Source: Moesziomyces globuligerus (lineage: Eukaryota > Basidiomycota > Ustilaginomycetes > Ustilaginales > Ustilaginaceae). From it: a stretch of 64,000 nt of DNA. The stretch spans positions 806,001-870,000 of the forward strand of contig JARVLF010000013.1 of assembly GCA_030849465.1 (NCBI GenBank). Reading direction: 5' to 3'. Below the pieces are notes generated by a model. That model had not been told where the DNA came from and made no database searches. It saw nothing but the letters and a program-made list of their open reading frames with translations. Positions 21,627 through 33,853 of the stretch are shown piece after piece; positions within the stretch are counted from its first letter, which is position 1; every line of letters starts with the position of its first letter. The translations under genes and the position numbers were made by a program.

Positions 21627-24600
21627 TCAGCAGAGGTGGGGGAAGGCGGCGCGGAGGATCTCGAGGTCGTGTATCCTGCGCACCTGGACGGGGCTGGCTT
21701 TCGAGGCGTCGCGGGGGCGATCACCCGCCTCAGCAGATCGGCGAACCACGACGTGGACCGCCTCCACCTGCGACGCGAGCGTGCTCACCGTTGCCGCCGA
21801 GACTGTCGCGATGCCCGAACGCATCTGCGTCTCGAGCACGCCCACGAGCTTGAGCGCCACAGGCCAGAGCTTGGCGTGCCTGCCCATGGTCTCCATGAGC
21901 TGAGCCATGCCAGCCTGCGTCTGTTCGAGCTGCATCTGCCTGGCCCGCGTGCGGTCCTCGGCCGGGGATAGCAGTTCCAGCGCCTCCTGAAGGTATTCGA
22001 TCTCGGAGAGCGAGACGCATCCAGCCAAGAAGCAGGCTACCGCCGACAAGGGCGTGTCGGCGAGGAGCATCGGGTCGAAGGCCTCGCCGAGTCGACAGAT
22101 CTCGACCGTCTGGTGGACGGCGGAGCGCATCGACTCGTGCTCAGCCTGCGAGACAGGCGCTTCCGAGAGCAGGGAGCGGTGAAGGACTGCCATGTTGTGA
22201 GTAAGATGCAGCTGGAGGAACGAGAGTGCCTCGCCCTTCGACTGAGCCCTCTCAAAGTTGGCCGAGCTGAGCTGAAGCACGGAAGGGAGCGACTCGTAGT
22301 GGCCCACCAGATCGGCTCCAATGGCGGCGATGTCGGCCTCGCGGGCTCGTTGGCGCTCCGAGCTGCCGCCAGGCCCAGCCGGCGACGAGATGGCTACCTC
22401 AGCCAGGCGACCGAGATAGTGCAGCTGTCGGACGAGCGCTGCAAACATGCAAGGCTGTCCTTTGCGCATGATCGCTGGGAACGGAGTGTCGATCTCGTGG
22501 TCCTTGATCGCCAGCGGTCGCGCGGTGGCGATCGACGTGATCCGATCCAAGCAGTAGATCATCCAGAACACATCATCGGCCCGCAGCATCAGCACCTTCG
22601 CTTCGTCTTCACCCTTCGTGGCGGCAGCAGGAGACGATGAGTGTTGTCGCGACGAAGTAGTGCGATGCAGATCCAGCTGCGTGCAGAGGCGAATGGCCGA
22701 GGACACGAGGACGGCAGCCGACACCATCTGGCCCATTAGCACATCCCGAATGGCCATAACGCCGAGAGCCAAGATGGCCTCCAGATCCGGGTTTTGGAAG
22801 GCGTTGCCAATCAGAGCGCGTGATCGGCGGACGTAGACTTTGCTCGCGAGGACATCGACTGTCGGCATGCGCTCACCTGCCCGCTCGAGAAGGCTGGATC
22901 CGACGGCACAGATCGCGTTTGCGAGGAGCGCCGAGACAGACCCGTCGCGGATGCGCTGCCCGATCACTTCGGTGTCCAGGCCGGGCATCTGGTCTCCGAT
23001 GGTTTTGACGTAGACATCAAACAGAAGCTCGAGCGCGTTTCGAGGCGGCTTGACGTCTTCCTGACGCACAAATGGAACGACGTCGGGCGATGGTAGCGAC
23101 GACGCGTGCATGGGTGACAGTTGAGTAGCAGTGGCTACATGTTCGCTTTCGCTGGCATGTTCCGTCAGTGCGCGTCGGACGCTGCTGGCGAGCGGCCACG
23201 AGAGCCGGTCCACTGGAATGGGGTAGCTGAGCGCGTCGTAGGCGGACGAGGAGGCCTCAAGCAGATCGTCTTCTTGGTGTGAGGAAAGATCCAAGGCGAC
23301 GCTGAGGTGACGAAGGTCGGGCTGCAAGGAAGAGGTGCCGCGCAAGCGGAAGATGTGCAAGCGAGCGTCTTGAGCGGATGCTTGAGCAACGCCGTGCATG
23401 CTGTTCTTGCTGAAAATCTCCACGATACCGACGATGCCAGCTGCCACATCCATAAACGGGCGCCGCGCGTTCGGCGATAGACCACCTAAGGCTTGCCATT
23501 CGGCGGCAAAAGCTCGGTCTAAACGCTCGCCTGGGGAGGCTCTGTCGGCAAGGTCTTCGAGGGCACGTTCGCGCTTCAGATAAGCCTCGACGGCAGTGCG
23601 ATGCGCATCCGTCGCCGGGCGCGCCAGCACTGCGATTTCGGCAGCCCTCTGCCTGCACCGCATCAAGGCCGCGCCGGTCTGCGTGGTCCGCGGCTCCGGC
23701 ATACCTCGCATCGGCCTACTCGACCTGCTGTCCAAGAGCATGCGGTGGTCCTGAGCGTACGGATCCCCGCATTCTTCACGCATCCACGATGGCCCCGAGT
23801 CGAGCCGGGTGCTGAGTACGCCTGCGGAGCTATAGGGACGGGCCTGACCGTCCATCCTATCGTAGGGGCCAGGATGACCCTCGCGCGTGTGTGGAGGAAG
23901 CATGTGCTGGTCGGAGGGACTGACCGCCGCAACCGCGTAACGCCCCTCTCGATCACCATCGGAATGCGTCCGAAAGCGGCCGACGCGACTTTGAATCGGA
24001 CTGGTGGTCTGAGGGCCGTGACGAGGGTGCGTAGGAGCACCCATGGGCAAGGCCGACAGCGAGGGCGACGACGTCACGGCGTCCGAGGACTGACGATCCG
24101 AATACGGAGCGCCATGTGTGTCCGCGGCCCTATCAGTCAAAGGTCGAGGCCTATGCTCTAAAGCTTCTGGGGATCGCTGAGAAGAAGGGCCGGGGCTCCT
24201 CTTGCGTGCCCGGGCGGCGGCGTCTCCCGTCTTAGCGCGACGGAAGTCGACCTCGGGCCACTTGCAATCGATCTCTGTGCAAGAAAGATTGTTGGCGACG
24301 AAATGGAAGCGCACATGGAGGGAGGCGGTCAGTCAAGCTATCAGGAGCTTCGAGCTCGAGTCGAGGTGGAGCACTACTTACTCATGTTTGCGCAAGTCTT
24401 GCAGGTCGGGCGGACGCCATCGCAGCGTGACTTGCGATTGCGGCACGCCAGGCATGCAAGAGAGACGCGCGGACGCTTGATGGGCGTGCTTGACGCCACC
24501 GGCTCGAGCTCGGATGCGTGGCGCATGTGGGCGGAAGGGGCTTCGTAGCGCATGTGGTGGGCGGAGTGGGCAGCGTTGTGGCTTGGGGGCGCATCCTGGC

Positions 24601-25012
24601 GGTATGGATCGGGATGACGCAGATGCGCCGTGTGATACGGTGGAGGCCCGCCTTCGCCGGGCGACCTCCGCGATTGCGAATAGTCGGCCGAAACCATGCC
24701 AACGGGGACCGAGTAGCCGGGCGGGCTGGAGCGACGCATGCCGTCAAACGCAGTGCGGTCGCCGAGGGGAGGATAGGCGCGGTGACTGGCATATGGCGAT
24801 GCACTAGGCTCCTTGATCGGAGGCAGATGACCGTGCGAGAGGGGCGGAAGACGTTCGGATCTGCCGAAAGGGATCGCAGGCAACGAGTGGCTCGTCGGCA
24901 AGACGGGAGGAAGTCGCTCCGATCCTCGCTGCATATCTGGCTGAGGTCGGGACGATGCCGAGGATCGAGGTGCCGATGCACGCGGATCGTCTGGAAATGG
25001 TGGGCGGTCCAT
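21627..25012 (-). CDS. Zn2Cys6 (fungal-specific) transcription factor
   Basis: Exons (minus): 25012-24382 and 24274-21627; 1092 residues. The binuclear zinc cluster is [28 protein letters not shown], with cysteines at about 187, 190, 197, 204, 207 and 214. The intron separates the fifth and sixth cysteines, so the motif is complete only after splicing. The first 180 residues are Pro/Ser/His-rich and disordered. A fungal_trans-type helical domain follows at about 620-900 (ELLFDVYVKTIGDQMPG, MIYCLDRITSIATARPLAIK). Nuclear DNA-binding regulator; target genes unknown. The start is the first ATG; the open frame continues 23 codons upstream (to 25081) without ATG, so an upstream exon is possible. 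Confidence 0.88.
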
Positions 25013-25275
25013 GGCAATGGGCGCCAGGAGCTTTCTGCTGCTCGGAGCACGCTCGACGGTGACGGACGAAATGGTGGGCAACGTGCGGCGCGGACGAGGC
25101 TGGGAGTGCTTCGGTGGAAGTCGAATGCGTCAGATTTGGTCAGAGCCTCGGACTCAGATGGTTGGTACACGAAGACGATGTCGCTTTCGAAATGCAGCTG
25201 CCGCCGCAAATGAAACGGGCAAGACCAAATGACGAGTCGATGTCAAGGACGCCGAGCGAGGTGATTGTCCGAAAA

Positions 25276-25291
25276 GTGTGTGTGTGTGTGT
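25276..25291 (+). repeat. (GT)8 microsatellite
   Basis: Eight perfect GT units in the region upstream of the transcription-factor gene. Confidence 0.9.
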
Positions 25292-26840
25292 TCTCGGAAG
25301 GAGGCGAAAGAGATTTTGGTTGATGAGGGCAGAGAAGAAGGGCGAGTTAAACGAGCTGGCGGGTATGCTCGGTCGAGAGGGCTGCGACGAAAGCGTCGAC
25401 ACTGAGGAAGAGAAAGTGGTAGGGATGGGACAATCGAACCCGCTTTGGCGGGAGAGACAAACAGCGTCGACCGACTGGCCTTGCGCCTATGCGAGACAAT
25501 GCCGCTCAGCTGCAGTGACCGTCAGAGGGGGTATTATGACGAGGGCCACGGGTGTTCAGTGGCGAGGACCAGGAGAACTTGGATGCGGTGAGGTTAAAGA
25601 GGAGAAAGGGAGCGGAAGATCCGAGAGGGGGAAGAGGGCGATCGAGGTGTGAGAGCCTCGACACATGTGGGTTGGATCACCTTGCCGGTCGGCAGGGTTC
25701 CCGAAGAGGCGCACGAGGCTTTACGGGCTGCATACACACATGGTGGGTTGCGTGTTTGTTTAGCAAGAACAGCACCCGCACCCGGTGCGGGAAGCCGAAC
25801 CATCCGAGTGTGTGCAAACCAAGAGCTCGCGTGCCGGACGTCCCTTGTGCCGCAGCATGAGCCGCCGTCGCCGATGCTGCCGCCGTCGCTGCTGCTACTG
25901 CTCCTGCACGATTGACAACAAGACAATTGGCTGGAACCAGTCGCGCACGGCTATGGATTTTCCTGGGCGATGGCCTCTCAACGTTGGGCCATTCATCCAG
26001 GTATGAAACTGATACAGTAGGTGAACCAGCGCCTCTAGCGACTGCCCCTGAGACCGAAAGCCAACGCGGCTCGCTGAGCCAGGCTTGCCAACAGACCGTC
26101 GAGCGCAAAGCATGAGCAGCGAAGCGACAAATGAGGTGGCCCGCCTTGCTGCATGGCGGCTGCCGACTGCATCAGCTGCTGCGATAGATTTCCAAGTCGT
26201 GGAGTGCATCACGCGCACACCCAGAAAGCCGAAAGCCGCAGTGCCCCACCCGGATTCGGCAAACGCCGCAATGCTTCTTCGACTCTGCCTGCCCACTCCC
26301 TCGGCAGCTAGCATGGGTCGACGTCCTCCCTTATGCCCATCCTGCCGGGCTTCGATCAAGACGATAGCTACATGGTCTCAGCGCCGACAGGATGTCGCGC
26401 AGAGGGCGTGCGATGAGAACAAGGCGCGTCCATCTCTAGGCTTCGCGCAGAAAGCGGTCTTAGCCATGAAGGATGTGACCTGAATCCTGTCCATGCTAGC
26501 TTGCATGACAGTAGCAATCGCAGGTGCATGCCACAAGGCACCTCGCTCTGTGCAGTGAACACTTTGCCCTGGCCATTGCGAGCAGAGGTGGCTTTGCAGC
26601 TTGTACGATTCTGCTGCGCATGACGACGCCAACCGACGTGCCAGGCTTTAGGCGAGCCTATCGGCACGCCAACTCACATCGCATGGGGACGCGCATGAGC
26701 GTGCTACGCTCTGTCGTCACTTTCGTCGGCTTGAACCCAATCGGTCCGTCACTTCCGATCCATTGCCACGCCTCCCTCTCGGAAAGATGCTTCGGTCACC
26801 TCGCCTAAATTTTTGGCCAGCCTCAGCTGTTTTCTTCTTG

Positions 26841-26883
26841 TTTTCCTTTTTCCTTTTTTTCCTTTTCCTTTTCCTTTTTTTTT
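26841..26883 (+). repeat. Polypyrimidine tract
   Basis: 43 bases consisting only of T runs interrupted by CC pairs, resembling a degenerate TTTTCC tandem repeat. Confidence 0.8.
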
Positions 26884-29800
26884 ATTCGTCCTCTCGCCAA
26901 TCTGTGCGATCTGGTCCTTCCTTTCACGGTACTGTCCAGGGTAGCGTGGCCGAGTGGTGGACTCCGGCCTTTGGTTGCCACGAGCGAGCTAGCCGAGGCG
27001 ATAGGTGACAACGGGGGTAGATCTCCTCCCTGGTGCAGTCCTCTGTGTCGCACGAGGCATGCCCCCGCCTTTGGCGGCCGTGCGCGATGCGCATCGGGTG
27101 AATGTCCGCGGCGATATCGAGGCCTCGGCATCGGCTTCGGAAGTCGCCCAGCCACTTTCGCCAACAAATGCCATCCCCTTGATGTGCAGGATTATTCGAG
27201 CTGCCCTTCCATCACGCCTTCGGAACCTTGCGGAGTAGGCGCAAAACAAGCTGACACAGACCAGACAGGAGGTTCATGGCAGTCGTCGTTCTTTTTCGAA
27301 GACAGACCTGAACGCGCCGACCTCACCCCGAAACCAAACCTTGGAGACGCTCTCGGAGATAGGCAAACACGATCACTGGACCCATCCTCATCCTGGATCC
27401 CGCGACCAAAATCCTTGAAGATTAGCTTGTTAATACTGTAACCAGGCCCAGATGGTTTGGGGGATCTTTGTGGGGCGGGTGACGTCCATTCCCGACGCGC
27501 ATCGCTCGGACGAGGTTCGGCGTCGCTTAGTGCTTCGCATTTGAGCGCTTCAGCACTCGAGACTTGGATGTATGGGCCTTTTCGCAGTCCTGGCTGCTCG
27601 CGCTGCACCTTCCTCTCCTAAAGAACGACTTGGCATCGGCGACGTCCAGCAACCTTCGAGAAAGACGGAAGACTTGCTGATGGCAGCCTTGAATCTGCCA
27701 TTGATTCGCCCATGCTGGCCTGTGTGCTGCCGAGAGGGAACGCACCGAGTTGGCCGAGGTGAGGATCGATTCATGCATCCGAGTGTGGCCTTAACCATCG
27801 CAGTGTCTCGCTTTGACTTCACTTCCCCTGCATGCAAGTGCTGCTTCCCGTACTTGCTGAATCTGCCCACCGAATCAGGCTAAGTGTGTCGGCCAAGGCT
27901 CGCTTCAAATCCGACGGACTCGTGTGATCCGCAACGAGGGCTAGCGCGCCAGCCTTGGGCTCGATGTCCGACTGGCGCGTGCCAAAAGAAGTCTAGCGGC
28001 GGAATAGGGCCCGGAAACAGCTTACATTCACAACGTGCGCTAACGAAGGATGGCATATCTATGAATGTGCGATGATACACTTGTTGTGATGCTCTCTGCA
28101 CTTTGGCTGCATTTCCATCCGTGGTTGCGAAGTCCGAGCGCTGCTTGCATGGACCATCACGCTCTCGTTCCGCGGAAAGCACGCGCATGAGCGGGTGCTC
28201 TTGAAACATGCGGTTTCTTGCCTAGCGCCCTCAGATCAGATCTGGGTGGGATGCTCCTCATACCTCAAAACTCCTCTGGGTACAGTACTTCGAGGATGCC
28301 CTGCTGCGGTGCCGAATCGACCCGGCTGTGTATCGCAGCTCGGAGTTGGCCTCCGTTGCAGCATCCCACGCTCTCTTCGTCCCAATGCCCTCCACACATC
28401 TTTCGATGGAGAAAAGCATCCTGCTCACGTCGATGGGGTCAGAGCCCGATTGGACGGTCAGCCACCTCCGTCCATGTTTCATACAGTGATTTGTACTGTG
28501 CCTTTCACTCGACGCGAGCAGCGTGGCGCTGCATGCATGGCTCGGACGTTTTGTCAAGAAACCCAAGCTGCACCCGAGCGCCAGGACACTGCACGAAACC
28601 GGTCTACCCCGACTTTCACGCCATGCTCGGCTCCTGAAACTCGGACTTGGCGACGTGAGGGCTGGATGCCATGTGGACAGGGTCGTATGCCGTGCTCTGG
28701 CTGGCTAGATGCACAGTAGGTCGAATCAGAAACAAGCTGGTTGGCCTTGAATGGTTGCGCCTCGGAGCATGAAAACCTCGCCGGTGAAGTTGGGATGGCA
28801 CGTCGCATCCGATTGACAGCGACGCAATGGTTCGAGGCGGTGCATTCTAGATCGAACGACTGTACGGCGTGCATCTGCTATCAGATTGCAGCACCCGGTG
28901 ACCGGGATCCAGCGCTCCTGCCGACATTCTTACCCCGAGCCCGAGATTCGATGGCGACACGCAAAGATCGCCGAGACGGAAGCAGCGAATCGGGTTGCTC
29001 TCGCTTGCACTCGCGGCTCTTTCATCGCAGCTCGGCAGGTCATAGGTTCTTGGTTGGCGAGCCCGCGTGGAGCTCATCCGAGCTCATAGCAGAACCTCCG
29101 AGCTGCGGTGTAGGATGAGATTCCGCGTCTTCCGACTTTGATCGGCGTCGCCGTCGCTCTCTTGTGCTGGCGAAGTTGAGTCGCCAACCGAAATCATGCT
29201 GCGAGGCGAAAGCGGGGAGTGGCTTCAGAGCGGCCTTTCATCGGAGCTCTTCAGGCCTCGAAGCGAAGAATTGTTTATTTGAAAAAAAGGGGGTTGAAAG
29301 TCAAAAATCCGCACCCAATTCTGGGAAAGCGGCAAGCCAGCAGAGCTGATGACACACTTCACCCGGCCACAACTGTCACCCGGCTCCATGCATGGTGGAA
29401 AGAATCGCGTGGCGCGTCAACGGATCGGAGGTTTGTCGGGCCAAATGCGCTCACCGCATCCTGCTTTGCTAAACGGCGCGCTTGCCCGGCTCACCTTCGA
29501 TCTGCGCGCCCTCCTGTGCAGAACTCTGCCTCTCGGTCTTCCCCGTGCCATGTGGTCGAAGAGATGCAGTAGCGTCAAGCGATGGGATTCTAGCGCAGTC
29601 CAGCACAAGCGAGGCGATTAAAGCGTTTGAACGCCGGCTTGGGGTCAGCCAACTTCGGCTTCCGAACGCCTCTAACCCACATCGCCAGCTCTCTGAAGGC
29701 AGATTTGAATTCTACACCGCTGACGATGTTTGAGCGGCCGTGGTGAAGCCACGACAGGGATTGACGCGCTCGGGTCATCGCGCAGACATCAGACCGGCAA

Positions 29801-31124
29801 TCTATTTTATCCTTTTGACTGGCCATTTACATTCCAGCCAGAGATGTAGGATTTTACTCGTCATCCAGCAAACGCCAAGATCGGTGAAATGGTGATGCAC
29901 ATCACCCGGGGCCCGTCTGCGCAATTCGCGCAGGACACAGAGGCTCGGATTACGGATGATACAATTTCACTGGGCGGGGCTGTGCGGCGTGTCACGATGT
30001 AGACCGCCTCGAAGTCACCACTGCCGAAGTTCTACAGCACAGGCTGCCAAGACGTCTTACCCACACCGGAAGTGAGCAGAAAGGCAGGCAGCAAGCCTGT
30101 CCGCTCGGCACATACCGAACGATGCAGGTGACCGCTGGAGGATGTGCATGCATGCGTCAGAGTTGCGGCGTTGGCGACGCACTCGATGTCCCCTGTTCGG
30201 GACCCGGAGGCGAGATTGAGGTGTGGCGCGAAGAGTGGCGATTGGGCGAGAGCATGCAGGGTGATGAGAGCGCATGGAATCGAAGGGCAGATCATGTGGA
30301 TGCCGTGCGCAGGGTTCGTGGGTTGAGGGGAAAGCTTGCACCCGAGAGCGCCAGGCCGGCAGGTGTCTCGCTGGCTCGCAGCCCCACTGCCTCGGGCCGC
30401 GCCCTTCCGTTTGAGGCCCGCAGGCGCCTCTCGCCGAGGGCCGCTTCAACCTGACACGGACCAAGCTCTGTCACTTCGCTGCGCGCTCATTTCCGGGTCC
30501 AATCTGCGCAACCGCGGGTCACAAAATCGAGCGGAGACAATTTTTCTTTGTTCGAGCTATAGGGTTAACATCTTTTCTCCAACTCCGCCCGACCGGCATC
30601 GGGAGATGAGCCACGTTATCGCGAGATGAACGACGCGCATTTCCAACTCGACGGAAGCGGACCTCAACCGTCTGACACGCTTGGCTCGCCCCGCGCCTGC
30701 CAAGCCACTTTGGGCTGCTGCCGTGCAAAAGCGCTGGTCAGCGAGCCGTTTCCCTCCACGTGCAGCTCGGTTCAGCCATCGTCGGTATCAGGCCCACCAC
30801 CACACCTGCTGCGTCTGTCTCCCAGCCTCGAATCTCGCCCACTTTAAGGTCTCTCACCAGCCGCTGGCAGGGAATCCCGAGAGGGAGAGAGAGGGAGCGA
30901 GCACTCGCCAGCGGGAAACGCTGCAAGTCTGTCAGCATACTCTCCAGCGCAAGACGCAACGCCAGTCAACGCTCGAACCTCATCGACGCTTAAGCACCCT
31001 ATCTCCGCTCACGACATCGCCATCGGAACCGGCTCTATCTTGAACTTGGCGCCGCCTCGGAAGCGATCAAGATACGTCCCGAGCTACGCATACTCGTGGC
31101 CATTTCGAAGGCGGTCAAGCAAAC

Positions 31125-33656
31125 ATGGCCACCACATCGCGGCGTCGTTCGGCGCACGGCATCACATCGTCCGGCTCCTCGACCCAACTCGCCCGCAGAG
31201 GCTCGTCCTCTCGGCTCGGCGGTCCGCGAGGTCGTTTTGATCCGGGTCTCATGATGTCTTCCAACACGACTTCTGGAGAGGGCAACCGGGACAGATCGCC
31301 TCACGATGACGCCACAGCTGCCCACGACACCGACCATCACCAGAAGGTGACGCGCCGTAATAAGTCTTCCGACCGACTGCCGCGGTCCCGCGACAGCAGT
31401 ACACAGCTGAGCAACAAGCGCTCAAAGTCCTTCACGCACCTCGCCATGACTGCGGACGACCCAAATAGACGACGCAAATCGGGCAAAGGCAAGGGAAAGA
31501 GTCAGCGGCCCCAAGCTGAAGACGGCTGGACTAGTGCCAGTGCAGACAACACCTCGAGCGACCACAGTGCTCCGCTTTCTCCCTCCAGCAGCCCTCCCGA
31601 TGAAGGTCTAGTGCTGGGCATCAAGAAACGCCTCCCTCCCCAACTCAAGCCCGTCGCTTCCACCACCTTGCCCGAACCCAAGAAGGAGGCTTTCCTGCAG
31701 CCGCCTGATACACCGAGAGCTAGTGCCAAGACCCTCGAGCCCGAGAGCAGAAGCGAGGCCCTTGACAACAGGCGTCTGGAACCCCCCAGCGGCACTACCC
31801 GCGCTCTCGAAAGCCCTTCCGGATATGCCTCGTCTCCTGGCGTGCTGACACGCGAAGACACTTCCAAGACGCTCGTGGATTCCGGCTCTCACGATGATGG
31901 AGCAAGGGAGGCGATCGATGCTCAGCCGATCGCGTCTTCTGTGTCGGACCTCGATCCGAACCTGTCGGCGCCTGCCCACGACACCTCTTCTGCCTCGGCA
32001 CGCGTACCTTCGCAAACCGACTCGGCACTCACGATCGATACTGCCAACCAGCCGCGTCACCATCGCGTCTCTTCGAGCGCGTCGAACCGTACCCTTCGCA
32101 TGTCTCTGCCGATGCCCGCATCACCCTCTTCGGTGCGTTCGCGGTCGTCGGTGCTATCGAGTCGCTTCCTGCCCTTCCCGCGCGAATCGCAAGCTGCAGC
32201 TCCGCCCATGCTCGACACGCACAACGCTCTTGCTGGCCGGCTGGGTGCGCGACACGAGGATCGCGGCGAGATGCTCTCGCCCATGGCTGGTCCCAGCCGA
32301 TCCGGTCGCAGCGTGAGTGCGATGATCTCGAGCACGAGCGCACCCGTCGCGCTCGATAAGCAGCAGCACGCCTCTCCAGACAACCGCAGGATCCTGGGGC
32401 AAGGTGCGCTCCCCTTGCGCTCCCCTGCGGCCGCCACCACACAGACAGGCAGTGGTACGGTGGGCTCGCAGCAGCGATCCGGCAGGGACGACGTGAGCGA
32501 CCGTCGAAGGACGGCAAGCACCCAGAGCCTCACAGCAGCGGATGCGGCCAAGCTCGCGGCCAAGCTCCGACTTGCGCGCGATTCGATGGACGATCACATG
32601 CTCGGCAATACTGGCTCCACGCAACGCGGCGCCCAGGCCTACAACCCGAGGCTGGAGAAGTACAAGAAGCCGGTTGTGTCGACGTTTGTCAAGGACTCGG
32701 CAGCCGAGACGCCGCAGGCGATCGAGGTTCAGGCAAGTTCGGTGTACTCGCGCCTCTTCGCGCAGGCTCACGATAGCCAGGATGGCGAGGAGGCTGGTCG
32801 ACGCTTGATGCGCTACGTGATGGGCTACGGCATCAGCGGACCGCCGATCGAGAAGAGCCGGCTGTCGGACGCGTTGCTCGGGCCGAGCCTGGACATGGCC
32901 GAGTTCGAGTCGAGCTGGGCGCCAGCGCTCGCTCACGCGGCCGGGCTGGGTGCAACAGTGCCAGCGTCGGTACAGACCGAGTATGGCCTGGTGGCGGCCG
33001 AGGCACCCGCGGCGACGGGTGGACCGAATGCGACGCCCCTGCACTTGATCCACGGGTTGACCACGACGTCGCCGGATCCGTTCCCGCTCGATCCGACTGA
33101 TGTGCCGGCGCTGCAGGAGGATGGCGACGTGTTCGAGAGTCATCGGGTGTCGCAGCTGGCACAGAATCCGATTCAGCTCGTGGAACCCGGGCTGATCCGG
33201 GCGATTGCGATCACGACGCACGCAATTGCGATCCACCGATCGCATGTGGTCACGCGCCGATACGCGGACCCGATGCGCGAAGGACTGGAACGCGTGGTGC
33301 GGTCGTCTGGTCGATACGTGCCGGCACCCAAGAGCTCGGCGGGACCCAACGGGGTGCCGGACTCGCCGCAGATGAGCTCGAGATGGGGTCGCAAGACGGC
33401 GCCCAACAGCCCGATGAGTTCGCGCATCGAGTCGCGCGATTTGGCATACCGACCGAGCTTCCAGCGTCGCAACACGTCCGAGCCCACTCACCACGGGCAA
33501 CACTCGTCGACGTCGGCCTCGACCAATCTGGCGGGTCAGCTGTACAACCTGGTGGATGCTGCCGAACATCCGGTGCGCAGCCTCAAGCGCGTCTGGTCCG
33601 GTGGCGTCGCCAGAGGCGGTCTGGCTGCGCTCACGCGCACCGACGAAGAATCGTAG
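31125..33656 (+). CDS. Ser-rich, largely disordered protein of unknown function
   Basis: 843 residues, intronless, ATG at 31125. No domain recognised. The first 470 residues or so are low-complexity (Ser, Arg, Pro, Ala), with basic patches such as RRRKSGKGKGKSQR followed by EDGWTSASADNTSSD, and many Arg-x-x-Ser sites that would suit kinase control. The second half is more ordered: KLAAKLRLARDSMDDHMLG, YNPRLEKYKKPVVSTFVK, YSRLFAQAHDSQDGEE and a helical segment at about 680-725 (IQLVEPGLIRAIAITTHAIA). The C-terminal 120 residues return to Ser/Arg-rich sequence and then a short conserved-looking end. No signal peptide or membrane segment is seen. A regulatory or scaffold role is possible but not supported by any motif I can name. 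Confidence 0.75.
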   Translation: MATTSRRRSAHGITSSGSSTQLARRGSSSRLGGPRGRFDPGLMMSSNTTSGEGNRDRSPHDDATAAHDTDHHQKVTRRNKSSDRLPRSRDSSTQLSNKRSKSFTHLAMTADDPNRRRKSGKGKGKSQRPQAEDGWTSASADNTSSDHSAPLSPSSSPPDEGLVLGIKKRLPPQLKPVASTTLPEPKKEAFLQPPDTPRASAKTLEPESRSEALDNRRLEPPSGTTRALESPSGYASSPGVLTREDTSKTLVDSGSHDDGAREAIDAQPIASSVSDLDPNLSAPAHDTSSASARVPSQTDSALTIDTANQPRHHRVSSSASNRTLRMSLPMPASPSSVRSRSSVLSSRFLPFPRESQAAAPPMLDTHNALAGRLGARHEDRGEMLSPMAGPSRSGRSVSAMISSTSAPVALDKQQHASPDNRRILGQGALPLRSPAAATTQTGSGTVGSQQRSGRDDVSDRRRTASTQSLTAADAAKLAAKLRLARDSMDDHMLGNTGSTQRGAQAYNPRLEKYKKPVVSTFVKDSAAETPQAIEVQASSVYSRLFAQAHDSQDGEEAGRRLMRYVMGYGISGPPIEKSRLSDALLGPSLDMAEFESSWAPALAHAAGLGATVPASVQTEYGLVAAEAPAATGGPNATPLHLIHGLTTTSPDPFPLDPTDVPALQEDGDVFESHRVSQLAQNPIQLVEPGLIRAIAITTHAIAIHRSHVVTRRYADPMREGLERVVRSSGRYVPAPKSSAGPNGVPDSPQMSSRWGRKTAPNSPMSSRIESRDLAYRPSFQRRNTSEPTHHGQHSSTSASTNLAGQLYNLVDAAEHPVRSLKRVWSGGVARGGLAALTRTDEES

Positions 33657-33853
33657 AACACTCAATCGACTCTATCATAGCCCTCGCTTCTTTTCCCCGC
33701 TCCGTTTGTCCTGTTGTTTGCAATTTGATCTGTTTCACACGCAGACTGATGTTCTCACGACGGAATGCTCACAACACGTGGGATGGATGGTCATATGCAT
33801 AGATTGAAAAGTCGAAAGCGAAGGCGGACAGGCTGGAGAAGGGAAAAGGGGAC

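Larger units (their letters stand above)
25013..31124. other. 6.1-kb stretch with no recognisable gene
   Basis: Short open frames occur on both strands, but none shows a domain, signal peptide or consistent exon chain that I can support. It contains the promoter of the Zn2Cys6 gene on the left, a GT microsatellite (25276-25291), a long pyrimidine tract (26841-26883), and an isolated tRNA-A-box-like string at 26947. The last few hundred bases are the promoter of the 31125 gene. Genes elsewhere in the window are usually under 2 kb apart. Confidence 0.5.

Noticed and set aside
26947..26957. TGGCCGAGTGG, a perfect tRNA A box, within GGTAGCGTGGCCGAGTGG
   Set aside because: No matching B box (GGTTCGANTCC), no complementary acceptor strand (CGCTACC) and no anticodon stem downstream; at most a degenerate tRNA-derived relic.
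32154..33665. 503-codon minus-strand open frame
   Set aside because: Antisense shadow of the Ser-rich protein; Arg/His-rich with no domain.
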